The translations under genes were made by a program, and so were the position numbers. Of a DNA stretch of 64,000 nt, positions 11,325-21,931 are shown piece after piece; within the stretch, counting starts at the first letter, position 1; every line of letters starts with the position of its first letter. The DNA is taken from positions 2,418,001 through 2,482,000 of the forward strand of contig NW_015622547.1 in assembly GCF_000835495.1 (NCBI RefSeq), given 5' to 3'. Below the pieces are notes generated by a model. That model did no database searches, was not told the DNA's origin, and saw nothing but the letters and a program-made list of their open reading frames with translations. Origin of the DNA: Cladophialophora immunda. Lineage: Eukaryota > Ascomycota > Eurotiomycetes > Chaetothyriales > Herpotrichiellaceae.

Positions 11325-12630
11325 ATGGCAATGGAATATATCAATTACATCAAGGCCAAGGCCCATCTTGTGACGGCACGCAAGTCAGAAGCACCGGTGC
11401 TATCCGAGGAGGATGAGAAGTTTCTGGATCGTATTACATCTCAAGAAAACCCTCCTCCACTCCCAGCCCGGCCTGGCGTGCTGGCAGAAGGCAAGGATGC
11501 CCAGATCGCGCTTATGGACGGGGCCCAGAACATTCCTCTGCCTCCCGAGACTCCAAATGAACTCACTGAAGAGCCTGCAATGATCCAAGAAGTCGCGAAG
11601 GGCACCTCAGAGAATACTCCATCCAAAACCAAGGCCACCTGGAGCTGGCTCAGACGTGACAGTCGGGACGTCAAACGCCAAAAGAACGAAGCCACTGCCG
11701 CTGGCTTGGAAGACATCGCTGCAAGTCTTAGGAAGCGCGAATTAGAAGACAGCGAGGAAGAAAAACAGGCCCGACAGGAAGAAGAGGACATGACCATCGT
11801 GCTGGAAAGACTCAACCTGGCAGCTGTCAACAATCGAGTCTTCTCCATCAGTGACGAAACGCAAGAACTGCTACAGAAATTCAATCTGATCTTCAAAGAT
11901 CTGGTCAACGGGGTGCCGACCGCGTACGACGACTTGGAGAAGTTGCTGACGAACGGTGACCGGCAATTACAGAAGACCTTCAATTCACTGCCCGCCTTTT
12001 TGCAGAAGCTGATCGAGAGACTTCCTGAGACCATGACTAAGGGTTTCGCGCCCGAGATGATGGCGGCTGCGGCCGAGAGGGCTCAAAAGAGCGGGGTCAA
12101 CATGGAAAACGCAGGCAAGGCGGCTGCAGCGGCGAAGAAGATGGGATTCAAGACACCGTCGTTGAAAGAATTGGTGGGCAAGCCCACCGCCATCACAGCC
12201 GCGCTCAGGTCAATCATGAACTATCTCCGGGCGCGGTTCCCGGCTTTCATGGGTATGAACGTGCTGTGGTCGCTGGCTTTGTTTGGTAAGCGCCTCCTAT
12301 GGGTGACCGACGAGTTTCAACTTCTCGACTGACACACTTTTTTGCGCAGTGCTACTGTTTGTCTTCTGGTATTGTCATAAACGGGGGCGAGAGGCCAGAC
12401 TGGAAAAAGAACGCCAGCTGACAGAAGAGGAGGTGCAAAAGCTGGACGTTGACTACAAGGCAGACCATCCGGACGAATATCCGACGACGACTGCCGAGAA
12501 AGGGGCCTCGATGCAGGATGTGCAGGCTGGTATGGAGGAGGTTCAGGCCGCAAAGAAAGCGGTCGAGGTGGCAGACCAGCCTGTGGAAGTGGAGCCCAAG
12601 GTGGTTCCTCCAACGACAGCAACGCCCTGA
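11325..12630 (+). CDS. Tail-anchored-like fungal protein
   Basis: Two exons (11325-12285, 12350-12630; intron 64 nt) encode 413 residues. Residues 1-125 are polar with Pro-rich patches, ~125-175 form a charged coiled-coil (RKRELEDSEEEKQARQEEED), and ~190-310 are helical (DETQELLQKFNLIFKDLVNG, LPAFLQKLIERLPETM). The splice joins MNVLWSLALF to VLLFVFWYCHKRG, which together form one transmembrane helix around residues 313-333, with a positively charged flank and a ~80-residue acidic tail. The topology suggests a single-pass membrane protein. I recall Aspergillus relatives labelled 'ring-like domain-containing', but no RING cysteine pattern is present here. Function unknown. Confidence 0.85.
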
Positions 12631-14128
12631 TGAAGCTGATGGATCGGGCTTGGATCGGGCTGATCAGGGAGAGGATGCATGCGTGACGACCTACCGAATT
12701 ACGACAGATGATGAAAGCGATGGGAGCGTGTGGGGAACGTTTGGTATTTTTTCTTCTCTTTCCTCTATCCTTACTAGCACCCTGAATTCTGACCTTCGTT
12801 TCAACTTGCCGGGCTAGCGCTTTGTGCGTTGAGGGATGGGAGGGCTGGATGGGCCTGGGATGATTCGGGAGGGGGTGTTTTTGCCTGATGCTTGAGGGAC
12901 GACAGGGACCGCCACCGCAATGACACTCTTTGTAGCGACTTCGCAGCAATGACTCGGACGTTGTCAGTGTGGTTATGTAGGTATGTAGGTCGACACCGAA
13001 TGATGTACCTGCTTGTAAGCTCCCCACAAATTGGGTTTTATAGAGACGAGGGGTTTTTGGCCTGTCGTTTCGGCGCATTGAGTCATTGGGGTCCGTTGGA
13101 GTCACTGCCGACCATGGCACGCAACTGCGATTGGCGGCGGCTCGTGAGGCACGCGAGGGGCCGATGGAGAAACATCTGATATTTTTTTTTTCCCTTTTGA
13201 CTTTTTTTGTGGTGGCCATGGCCGGAGGAATGGTGATCACTTGGGAACTCGACAGGCACCTTCAAAAGTGAGAGATTCGCAGACACCCAACTGTGCCAAA
13301 GATGGCCGTGGATGCAAGAGTGTAACCAATGATGCGCATCTACGTAGCCCTGGACGTAGAGAGTCGATTGATGGTCCAGTCGCAGAGAGCGCCGGGAATA
13401 GCGGTGTGCAGACGCTGAGATCCGCCCTCGCAGGCTGTGGAGTAATAACTGAGTTACAGCATTGCAAACCCGACTCGGGACTGAGCCTCGATAGGTGACT
13501 AGCATTTAGTCGCTTTAACTAACTGGTGGCATGCTTTCCGCCTGGACGCCCGCCGCCCACTGGTGGAGGCCTCCCGCCGCCCGCAGCACGCACCTGCAAA
13601 GTCCCAAGCCTTTTTGAGCCCTTGAACTTCTCACCTTTTTTTCCCTTCCTCTTCCTCTCTTGCTACCAACCCGGCCAACTTCACCAATCCCAGTCCCATT
13701 ATTACCTGTCCAAGCGTCCAAGTCCCAGCATCTCTCTACATATCGCTCGAGGATCATCTTTTGCTCATGGCCTTCGCTGCTTTCTAGACGGCCGGGAGGT
13801 CCCCTCTCCGCCCTGGGGAGGGGGTCCTTCTCTCGTGGCCAGTCAAGCAGCTCCAGCAAATCCTCGTTTCGATATCTACTCTTTCGAGGCTCTACCGCGT
13901 AGGAGCTCCTGTCCACTATTGTCCTCGAAATTGCCCTGTTTGCACATCACAACGGCACCCAGCTGTCCTCGCGACACAAAGGTGCTGAGAACGATATTTT
14001 CACCCTCCGGACGACCTCTCCGCCCACACTCCCCCCGCGATCCCGCGATACCTCACCCACATACTACCATCTACTCTTTGCACTCGCCTTTTCTTGATTA
14101 TTACAGAATTTCCTGCTCTTGACCTGCA
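12631..14128. other. Intergenic with pyrimidine-rich leader
   Basis: 3' flank of the tail-anchored protein and long 5' flank of the AT-hook gene. The last ~500 bases are C/T-rich (for example around 13610-13660 and 13960-14100), as in many fungal leaders. A T run lies near 13181-13210. No gene is supported. Confidence 0.4.
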
Positions 14129-16009
14129 ATGTCTCGCCTTTACACCCGCAACTCGCGGGGTCGCCAGCCTATGCTGGGCTCCACCATCAAATTATCCAAG
14201 TCAAAAGAACATCCCAACGACACATATCAGCCGAAGCAGAAGAGGGGCAGACCTGCTCGCAAATACACAGTGACCAAGAAGTCGACTGGCAAAAGGAAAA
14301 AGGCAGACAGCTCGGCCTCGGAAGGGGACCTTTCGTCCGCCTACGGGTCGGAGACTGCAGATGATGCCTCGGACGAAGACAGCGAGGATGAAGCCGATGA
14401 TGAAGACGACCTGCCAGCAGTAAAAGCCCCGTCTCGTTCCCGGAGATTGAATGGGGCGGGGCCAAAATATCAATCCATTTCGCGGGACAATATGTCCCTC
14501 GCTAGCAGCTCTGACAGCATGTTCGGTGATTTTGAAGACTACTATGAGGACGACGAAGACCCCAACCTTTCCCCCGAAGAGAACAGGAAGCGCTTTGAAG
14601 ACAAGGTTTTTGCAGATTCCGACGATGACAATGACTTGTATCAGGCGGTCGATGACATTAGTGATTCGGACGACGATGGGGATGGAGACCAACTTCAAGA
14701 GCAGGAATTGCTCGCCATGCTGTCCGAGGAAGGCCAGAGTGATGCCGACTTCCTTCTCAACCAGATTGATGGCTTGTCCGCCTACGGGTTTGGGGACGAG
14801 AGTGAGGGTTCCATCTACCGCTTTCCCTCCTCCCAGGGCAGTGACAGTGCCACCGAAACCGCTCCCGAGAGACGGGTGCATTTCGCCACGGATGCCGATC
14901 CAACCATTTTCTTGCGCATGTCAGAGTCGCCGACCATTACTCGTGCCCTCCTGCCCTCAGCACTACCCGACATTGGATTCTCGCACCGCGGTGCTGACAG
15001 ACGCGTTGGCGGGCTGGTCGACGATCTGGATGACTGTATGTTGTGCTGTGATTTGTCCATGTGCATGATGACTAACACCCCTGCAGCTGATCTGACCGAC
15101 GACTGTTTGCCGGATGAGGCCCTTCAAAGCACGCCCCATGCAGCCGGCGAAGAGAAAGAAATGTCGCCCGCGGTGTCTCCGCCATCCAAGAAATCGAGCA
15201 AGAAACCAGCTCGACGTCGAGGTCCGCCTCGCGGCATCTTCATTGATGAAGGCGATAAGACTTCTGGCATCCTCGACTCCTCGGGCAAGATCATTCTCAT
15301 GACCAACCCTCATCTGCTGGGTGAAGAGTTTGCCCGTCGATATGGAGCATCCCAAACGTCCAGTCCAGACGTAGGCTTTGCTGAGCTCATTGAGGAGAGC
15401 GATGCTGGTGATCGTGACTCTACGGATCTACTGGCTGGCCCGAGCGCAGACATCATGCTTGCCAGCTTCAATTCTGCGATCAATGACCCGTTCAATCAGG
15501 GGCAGGCCGTGGGCCCCATGGAGGCGTTCTACCCTACCAATAACTTCTTTTTCGATGACCTTTCTGTTGACCATGGTGATCTAGCTGGAGACTTCCAAAC
15601 TGACGGACTTGGGGAAGATGTCATCAGTCTCACCGACGTGATCCAGTTTGACAGTGGTTCTGAAGACAGTGACGCTCCCACGTCACCCATTTTTGTGCCT
15701 CCCAATCACGAGCTTCTGAGCAATGATTTCGCTCACCTCAACAACGGCAATGTGACGGCGTTCCGGCGTAACGCCGACCCAGCCTTTGCGGCCATGAGTC
15801 AACTGCCATCGTATCTGGACATGGATTACTTGAGTTCCCCTCTGGCAACACCCGCACCCTCTCGCCGCCGGAGGAAGAATCATGTCTCGCCATACACCTC
15901 ATCCCACTACAAAGGGGTGACACCTGTCCAGCGGATGCGAGACCCCAATCATGGACGATCTTCTGATCCTGTAACTCCTGCGAAGAAAAAGCGCAGGCTT
16001 ATGACTTGA
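14129..16009 (+). CDS. AT-hook-like acidic nuclear protein
   Basis: 609 residues when a 51-nt intron (15036-15086; gactaac branch, ctgcag acceptor) is removed, or 626 if retained, because the intron has no in-frame stop. Residues 38-45 carry an AT-hook-like KRGRPARK. Long acidic runs follow (DDASDEDSEDEADDEDD, YYEDDEDPNLSPEENRKRF). A conserved-looking segment GPPRGIFIDEGDKTSGILD lies in the middle, and a basic tail (PAKKKRRLMT) resembles a nuclear signal. The composition points to a chromatin-bound or transcriptional factor; no enzymatic domain is visible. The start at 14129 follows a C/T-rich leader and is the first ATG of the frame. Confidence 0.83.
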   Translation: MSRLYTRNSRGRQPMLGSTIKLSKSKEHPNDTYQPKQKRGRPARKYTVTKKSTGKRKKADSSASEGDLSSAYGSETADDASDEDSEDEADDEDDLPAVKAPSRSRRLNGAGPKYQSISRDNMSLASSSDSMFGDFEDYYEDDEDPNLSPEENRKRFEDKVFADSDDDNDLYQAVDDISDSDDDGDGDQLQEQELLAMLSEEGQSDADFLLNQIDGLSAYGFGDESEGSIYRFPSSQGSDSATETAPERRVHFATDADPTIFLRMSESPTITRALLPSALPDIGFSHRGADRRVGGLVDDLDDCMLCCDLSMCMMTNTPAADLTDDCLPDEALQSTPHAAGEEKEMSPAVSPPSKKSSKKPARRRGPPRGIFIDEGDKTSGILDSSGKIILMTNPHLLGEEFARRYGASQTSSPDVGFAELIEESDAGDRDSTDLLAGPSADIMLASFNSAINDPFNQGQAVGPMEAFYPTNNFFFDDLSVDHGDLAGDFQTDGLGEDVISLTDVIQFDSGSEDSDAPTSPIFVPPNHELLSNDFAHLNNGNVTAFRRNADPAFAAMSQLPSYLDMDYLSSPLATPAPSRRRRKNHVSPYTSSHYKGVTPVQRMRDPNHGRSSDPVTPAKKKRRLMT

Positions 16010-17015
16010 TGAAATGACGACGACATGACAGTCTCGTTTTCCATGTCTCATGTGCGGCCGTCCTTTCGGGCGAGTCATGTACTGCTTTAGGGTTCGAACA
16101 CCGGCGTCGAGCTGAACAGGGTGGACCATTTTTTCGAGTTCCCTTGCAATGACGGGACCTGGGTTTCTTCTCATTGTTTGGGGCTCAATTGGCTTTGGAC
16201 TCGACACGAACTGAAAAAAGAAAAGAAAAGAAAAAAGGTTTAGGGAAAAGAAAATGTGCAAGTTCTATGATACCATGCTGGTGGACGAATTTCTACGACA
16301 AGTAGGATGTCGGTTTGTTCGTTGTCTTGTGTGCTTTTCCAGAAGGGGGGACGGGGGATTGATCACATTTCCGAGGCGATTCTCAGATTCTCAAGATTTC
16401 CCATAGAGAGTAGTAGAATGCTCTTCATTCGCTCAATTGGAAGGATTTCAGACATTAAAGGACGTATGGGCATTGACGTCGCCCTGCTCAGGTCTTTGCG
16501 GAGTTCACCAGAATCTCCTTACCAGCATGATGTCATTCGATGAGGCTGGTGCTGGGTGGAGTACGGAGTACCAAGTACAGAGTAGTGATATCCATCTCGC
16601 CAGCCAGCCAGTCTGGGTTGACACCAAGATATGCAACTCGGTTCCCAGCATCGAGTGTGCGCAGCCCCTATTATCGCAGGTCGAGACACGACCCTTTGAG
16701 AAATGCGTCAAAGCCCCTCGCGCTCCTTCCTCGACCACCCCCTTCTCTGCTGCGACTGCTCAGCCGGCTGGTCCGGGCGTCTCCAGGAACCATGTCGCTG
16801 GCGATTCTCCTCTGCCTAGAGTAGTGACCTGACTGCCACTCCGAGCTTTTTACTTGGAACTGCTGGTGGCGACAATTATTCGCCATTTGGGTCGGGGAAC
16901 TCGAAAACTTTTTTTTACTTGGCCGCCCTCGGTTCGGCCTCTGCCCTTCACAGACGCGCAGGAAATTAATATCGATTCGCCTTCGAAAGACACTACGCGC
17001 GAGGTTGCGAAGATC
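16010..17015. other. Intergenic
   Basis: 3' flank of the AT-hook gene and 5' flank of a small membrane protein. At ~16560-16585 the stretch gtacggagtaccaagtac contains TACGGAGTA, a palindrome-like motif often dispersed in fungal intergenic DNA. An open frame extends upstream of the next gene but lacks coding character. Confidence 0.35.
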
Positions 17016-17579
17016 ATGGCGTGGTACTCCCTCCTCCCGTCTCATTTGACCACCTACGAAACATGGATTGTGCGTGCATTTGTAAGTTGGCGCCCCTTGT
17101 CCACCTCTCCTGCGAGGCTCCCTTGCCCCAGCATCCCTCGCTTTCCTTCTGCCGTGCCTCTCCGCACCGTTTCCTTGCCTGCCGCCGTCGAAATATCCTG
17201 TGACACTAATGGAATGTGCTACCAGTTGATTCTGGCGATCATCAATTTGGCTCCCTGGCTCCTCGCCATCCTCTACGACGTCCTGTACTACATCGGCCGC
17301 CGGATCTGGCACGAAGTGCCTGTTTGGGGCGGCCGGGCCAGAGGGGAACACCGGCCACGAGCGCCCAGTCTTCGCGACCGGGCGAGAAGGATGAGTTTTA
17401 GAGATCTCGTGAGCGGGGGTATCGGAATGGGTGGTGGTACCGCAAGGGAAGAGCAGGATGATGACCTAGGGACTGAAAAGAGCAAGAGCCCGAAGGGACA
17501 TAGAAGGGGACTAAGTGCGGAGAGTATAGAAGAAGAATACGAGGAGGAGATGGAAGAGGGGGACCAGCGCAGGACGTGA
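17016..17579 (+). CDS. Small membrane protein, fungal
   Basis: Two exons (17016-17081, 17226-17579) encode 139 residues. The intron (17082-17225, 144 nt; branch cactaat, acceptor accag) is stop-free and a multiple of three, so retention would only insert 48 residues. Spliced, the protein reads MAWYSLLPSHLTTYETWIVR, then AFLILAIINLAPWLLAILYD, giving a strong transmembrane segment at about residues 20-45. A basic cytosolic-type loop follows (IGRRIWHEVPVWGGRARGEH), and the end is acidic (EEEYEEEMEEGDQRRT). The ATG at 17016 was chosen because upstream sequence in the frame looks like leader. Function unknown. Confidence 0.72.
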   Translation: MAWYSLLPSHLTTYETWIVRAFVSWRPLSTSPARLPCPSIPRFPSAVPLRTVSLPAAVEISCDTNGMCYQLILAIINLAPWLLAILYDVLYYIGRRIWHEVPVWGGRARGEHRPRAPSLRDRARRMSFRDLVSGGIGMGGGTAREEQDDDLGTEKSKSPKGHRRGLSAESIEEEYEEEMEEGDQRRT

Positions 17580-18667
17580 CGAGTTACTGAGAGGTGAAAC
17601 TATAAACGATATACGATCCGAGACACGAGGGGCACGACCATATGCCGTTGGACAGACCCTGTCACTATGATGGATATTCCTGATATGAGATGTGCCGGCA
17701 CAATATCGATGAGAATGGCGAAAGCACCCAACGGCAGTGGCAGGACCCAATAACCACGCCAGAGTGTCGGGTGACATAAAAGCATATTGATCAAGTTATC
17801 CCGCGGGGAGTGCGGTTTCCAAAGGGACTCAACGCAGGAGCTATTGTTCATCTCGGGTTTCTTCACAGGACAGAGAGAGAAGCAGTTTGCACAAACGATA
17901 GCTCTGCAACGGACATTCTGGCTGGAGCCGAACGATAAGCCCTGTGAAAGCACCGGCCGGGCATTGCACAAGATCTTGAAGCCCTTAGTCCGGGGAGTTG
18001 GATGAGTGAGAACGCTCTCCCTTCTGCTTGCCTCGACATTTTGCCTTGCGTGTTGAGTGGGCAAGCGAGTGAGGAAGCAAGTCAGCTCGCAACATCGAAA
18101 GCGTCAATCCCGCAGAAGATGAAGAGGTTTACCACCCAAGGCTGAGTCCACGATACGACACGACGCACGACATACGTATGGGTGAAAGAAGGAAGAATGG
18201 CACGTTGAAAAGGGACGAGACAGGACAAGACAGGATACGTTGCATTCGGTTCAAAACACAATGGAGGGTCCCAGCCCGTATTCTGTAGGGATGCGAAGAC
18301 GCGAGATGGCGTATCGCATTCCATATCATATAATGATATGGAGATTTCATTTATGGCGGCCAGGGAGCCAAACCAAGGAGTGCGAGGGCAGAGGAAAATC
18401 TCTGATAGCCATCTATTATCTACACAGATATCATCGCTAGGGTTACATAATCTTCATACCGTATGTCCAAAGTACGTGGGTTTCCAGTCACCTCCACGCT
18501 TGCTTTCCAGTAGGTGTCTATCTTCTTGAGGTACGACATGGACCATCCCCGTTCGCCCTTCTCTGGGCTGCAACACACATGAACCCCGCCAGCCGCCTGG
18601 ACTGGGCGAACGTTCAATCGAGGGTTGCGTGATGGAGTGATGGAGTGATTGCGTGATCGAGCGATCC
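17580..18667. other. Convergent intergenic region
   Basis: 3' flanks of the small membrane protein (plus) and BRF1 (minus). Only short non-overlapping frames are present. An AT-rich stretch near 18320-18340 (catatcatataatgatatg) is partly palindromic. No gene is supported. Confidence 0.4.
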
Positions 18668-21600
18668 CTATCGGCCGGCGTAGCGGCCCTCGAAAGCGGC
18701 GTCGACATCTTCGTCGGCCTCGCGATTCCCCTTGTCGGCGTCGTCGTCATCATCCTCGTCCGAGCCGTCGTCCGAGTCGGAACTTGCTTCTTCGTCCTCT
18801 TCCTCCTCCTCTTCTGCTTCCTCGTCGTTGTCGTCGGCGTCGTCGGCGTCGGCATGGCTGTCGTCGTCCGGCTCGGCGGTATTGCCGCCTCTTCCAGCCG
18901 CGGGCCGTCCTGCCGTGGTCAACGCAGCGATTCTGCCTGGACCTTGGGCTTGCGGCGCCGAGGACGGGGGAAGAGTCGAGGTCTTTATCCCAGGGATCTG
19001 GTGGGATTGTGTTCTCGGGGGAGAGGGGAGCTGTTGTTGTTGCTCGTGTCGGGGTCCGGGTTCAGGACTCGGTCCGCTCGCGGCGCGATCTCTCCTGTCA
19101 TCACCTTCTCCTTCCCCCTCGCCCTCGCCCTCGGAAACAGGCGTGCTCGCACTGCGACTCCGTGACCCCGACCTGCTCGCCTCGCCATCGTTCGCTCGAC
19201 TGGCTCCGCGAGCAGCAGCAGTGGTCGCAGATTTCCCGGCGCGCTCCAGGTCCTTTCTCTCGCGCCTCTTCTTTTCCCTCCTCTCCGCGGCAAGGATCGA
19301 GGCTTTTCTCTCCCTGCCGACGTTGCCGCGGAAGATTGCCGACGGTCCAATCGAGGCGGCCGTGCTCGCGACGCTGCTTTCCCTGCTTCCTTCGCGCCGG
19401 TCCCGCTCGCCGCCGCCGGGTCCTGGAGTCGCGGTGGTGTCGCTCTGCGCGGCGACGCTCTGGCTGCGGCTGCGAGCCTCGCCGGTCACGCTGCGTGACT
19501 CGCTGTCCTCGCTGGTCGTCGACGACATGCCGTAGATGGCTTCGAGGGCGTCGTAGTTGATCCGCCGTGAAAACGTCCGGCGGTTCATGAGCATCAGCCT
19601 CATGGATTTCGCGGCGCTGCGTTCTCTCCCGCCGACGGTGGTGTTGTCTTGGTCTTCGCCGCCTTCTCCTTCTTCGTCCCCTTCATTCTCGGCCTCTGCA
19701 CCCCCCTCCACATCGGCCCCCTCGTTTCCCCCCTCACCTTCCTGGTTTTTCCCTCTTCGTCTCCCTTCTCGCTGCTCCCGCAAATAGCTGACGTCTCCCC
19801 GACGGCCCGGTCTCCTCGTGCCGTCCTTTCTCCTCATCCGCTCCATTTTCTTCCTCCTCTCCTCCTGCTCCGGGTCCAAGCCCCTCGCCCTCATGTCCGC
19901 CTCCTTCAACTCTTTCTTGATCTTCTTGGCATGATCCTGCCGCAGCCAGTCGGCATTCATGCTCACCCACACTCTTTCTTTCACGCGGGTTTCCTGCTCA
20001 GACAAGAGACACGTAGAGACGTCTTCGTCGGAGTCAAACTCTGCGGCTTTGAGAGTCGGGGAAAGGGAGACAGTGCCAAGGTTACCGATGTTCGTGTTAC
20101 AGGGTGGTCCAGGTCGCTTGTCTTTCGGGTGCGGGGGCACGGTCTGAGTTGGATCGATCGTGAGATCGATAGTGGTTGGTTCTTGTCCTGGTTGTCCTCC
20201 CGGTTCGGAAGTCTGGTCGCCATTGGGCGGTTGCGCTTGTCCTTGCCCTGTCGGAGAAGGTTCGTAATTTGGGTCGAGCTCCGGGTTGTCGCGTAGTGCT
20301 TCTGCAATGCCCTCTTCGATTTCGGTTTCAATCGCTATCTCAGCGGCCGACGCAGGCGGCGCTTTCCAGTGCGCAGACTTGTGTCTTCGTTGTCGAGGCT
20401 GAGAGGAGCCCGAGTCCTCTTGTGTCTCGTCTCTCTGTGTTGAGGAAGGTGTTTCCCCTGGCGGTGAACCCGCTTGTTCGCGTTGTGATTCAACAGGTGT
20501 GTCATTAGTTAGGGATGGATCAATGACGGCACGACGAGCCGGGATCTCTGGGATCTTGTAGCCTTCTGCGTCAATACGAACACGCTTTGCCGGCGGTGGC
20601 TGTCCTTCGTCTGATTGCTGTGTAGCCTGGGGTTCGGGGCTTGTCGCATCGCCTTCGATTTCAGCGGCGGTCTCCGGAAGAGGAGCCTTTCTGGGCCGGC
20701 CTCTCTTCTTGTTTTTCGCTTTGGGATTTAGGGCTTGTTTGATGACGGGCGGATGCTGCTCGTCGAGCGGATGCGGGGTGTTTAATTCCGGGATCCCTTC
20801 GCTCCTGAATTTTGTGACGGAGAGTTTACTGGCCTGCGTGTCGTGGAATTCCTCGAGTCGTTTGTTGATGGTGATTTCGGTGACTTTTGCCGTGAGCACG
20901 ACCTCGCGCGTGGTGCGACGGTAGTTGTTCATTCGCGCTGCCAGAATGACCGCCGCACCGCAGACACCCGAAGGTCTACGGCCATGGCCAATCCAGTCAC
21001 GCTTCATCCGCTTGACGATGTTGATAGCATCACGTTTGATCTTGTCCCGGTCGTGCTTGTCGAAATCCAGCTCGTCGACAAACCGGGGTACAAGCGTCGC
21101 CGGATCCATACCCCAGAATTCTGCAGAGCCATCCAAACGAAAGCCCCCACCCCTTTGGATGAATACTCTCTTGACCAGGTCCTGATACACCCTGCCCAGG
21201 GCGAAAACATCCATGTTCATCTTCTCGGCGAAATCAATCAACATGAGGCTGTACATGGGTCTGGGTTGCCCCTCGACCTGCTCGGTTTTGCGTCGACAAG
21301 CGGCATAGAGACAGGCGACAGCGACACTCTCAATGGTTCTCCCCTGGATAAAGCTAAGGCTGTTTGCGACTTCAAAGAGCCTCTCGGCCGATTCGACCTC
21401 GGCTTGTCGGATACCAAGGAGAGCGATGTACGAGGCCATGACGTTCTTCGCTTGGGCTTTTGAGCGTTCGCGATTCGGTGGAGCCTCACGGCCAACATTC
21501 GCGAAACCCCCGCCATGAAAGGTCCTCTGGTGAGACTGGTTTTCACCGACCTGAACACCAAGGGCGGTGATGCGGCCAGACTCGGTCTCGCCGAATCCCT

Positions 21601-21931
21601 GTTCGCTGACAAGGCCGGACTCTTCTTGTACCAGGGCACCACAGCTCTCGCAGATGAGCCCTTGGTCACTGTAGACGACCTTGGTGCGATCGGGACAGTC
21701 GGGGTTGGGACACAGAGGCTTTGAGCGAGCCGGAGGCTGGCTGACTGGCGTGGGTGCTCGTACGAGTGTAGGGGTTGAGGCCCGAAGAGAACTGGGTGCT
21801 GGACTGCCTAGGCCTTCGATGCGGCCACGATAGTTGGGCCGGCGGTGTTGGCCTGGCCTAGGCTTGGGTGGGGGGGGCTTAGGCGGCATCGTAAAACCGT
21901 CGTTCCAAGGACGAGGAGACGGTTTGATCAA
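18668..21931 (-). CDS. BRF1: TFIIIB subunit BRF1 (RNA polymerase III initiation factor)
   Basis: Intronless 1087-residue TFIIB-related factor, which bridges TFIIIC, TBP and RNA polymerase III at tRNA and 5S promoters. A zinc ribbon lies at Cys74, Cys79, Cys94 and Cys97. The two cyclin folds follow at ~150-380 (SFIQGRTIESVAVACLYAAC in the first, RRPSGVCGAAVILAARMNNY in the second). The Brf-specific TBP-binding block sits near residue 640 (LLSEQETRVKERVWVSMNAD). The protein is much longer than yeast Brf1 because of a Pro-rich insert and a C-terminal low-complexity tail with Glu/Asp runs (EEAEEEEEEDEEASSDSDD). The upstream Met is used; a second Met at residue 15 (MPPKPPPP) could be the real start. 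It shares a divergent promoter region with the lyase. Confidence 0.95.
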   Translation of the reverse strand: MIKPSPRPWNDGFTMPPKPPPPKPRPGQHRRPNYRGRIEGLGSPAPSSLRASTPTLVRAPTPVSQPPARSKPLCPNPDCPDRTKVVYSDQGLICESCGALVQEESGLVSEQGFGETESGRITALGVQVGENQSHQRTFHGGGFANVGREAPPNRERSKAQAKNVMASYIALLGIRQAEVESAERLFEVANSLSFIQGRTIESVAVACLYAACRRKTEQVEGQPRPMYSLMLIDFAEKMNMDVFALGRVYQDLVKRVFIQRGGGFRLDGSAEFWGMDPATLVPRFVDELDFDKHDRDKIKRDAINIVKRMKRDWIGHGRRPSGVCGAAVILAARMNNYRRTTREVVLTAKVTEITINKRLEEFHDTQASKLSVTKFRSEGIPELNTPHPLDEQHPPVIKQALNPKAKNKKRGRPRKAPLPETAAEIEGDATSPEPQATQQSDEGQPPPAKRVRIDAEGYKIPEIPARRAVIDPSLTNDTPVESQREQAGSPPGETPSSTQRDETQEDSGSSQPRQRRHKSAHWKAPPASAAEIAIETEIEEGIAEALRDNPELDPNYEPSPTGQGQAQPPNGDQTSEPGGQPGQEPTTIDLTIDPTQTVPPHPKDKRPGPPCNTNIGNLGTVSLSPTLKAAEFDSDEDVSTCLLSEQETRVKERVWVSMNADWLRQDHAKKIKKELKEADMRARGLDPEQEERRKKMERMRRKDGTRRPGRRGDVSYLREQREGRRRGKNQEGEGGNEGADVEGGAEAENEGDEEGEGGEDQDNTTVGGRERSAAKSMRLMLMNRRTFSRRINYDALEAIYGMSSTTSEDSESRSVTGEARSRSQSVAAQSDTTATPGPGGGERDRREGSRESSVASTAASIGPSAIFRGNVGRERKASILAAERREKKRRERKDLERAGKSATTAAARGASRANDGEASRSGSRSRSASTPVSEGEGEGEGEGDDRRDRAASGPSPEPGPRHEQQQQLPSPPRTQSHQIPGIKTSTLPPSSAPQAQGPGRIAALTTAGRPAAGRGGNTAEPDDDSHADADDADDNDEEAEEEEEEDEEASSDSDDGSDEDDDDDADKGNREADEDVDAAFEGRYAGR

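Noticed and set aside
16854..17015. N-terminal 54-codon extension of the small membrane protein
   Set aside because: In frame but AT-rich leader-like sequence without conserved character; the internal ATG at 17016 directly precedes the membrane segment.
18649..19560. 303- and 267-codon plus-strand frames opposite BRF1
   Set aside because: They mirror the Arg/Ser/Glu-rich repeats of the BRF1 tail, are low-complexity, and show no domain; BRF1 has zinc ribbon and cyclin folds in the other strand.
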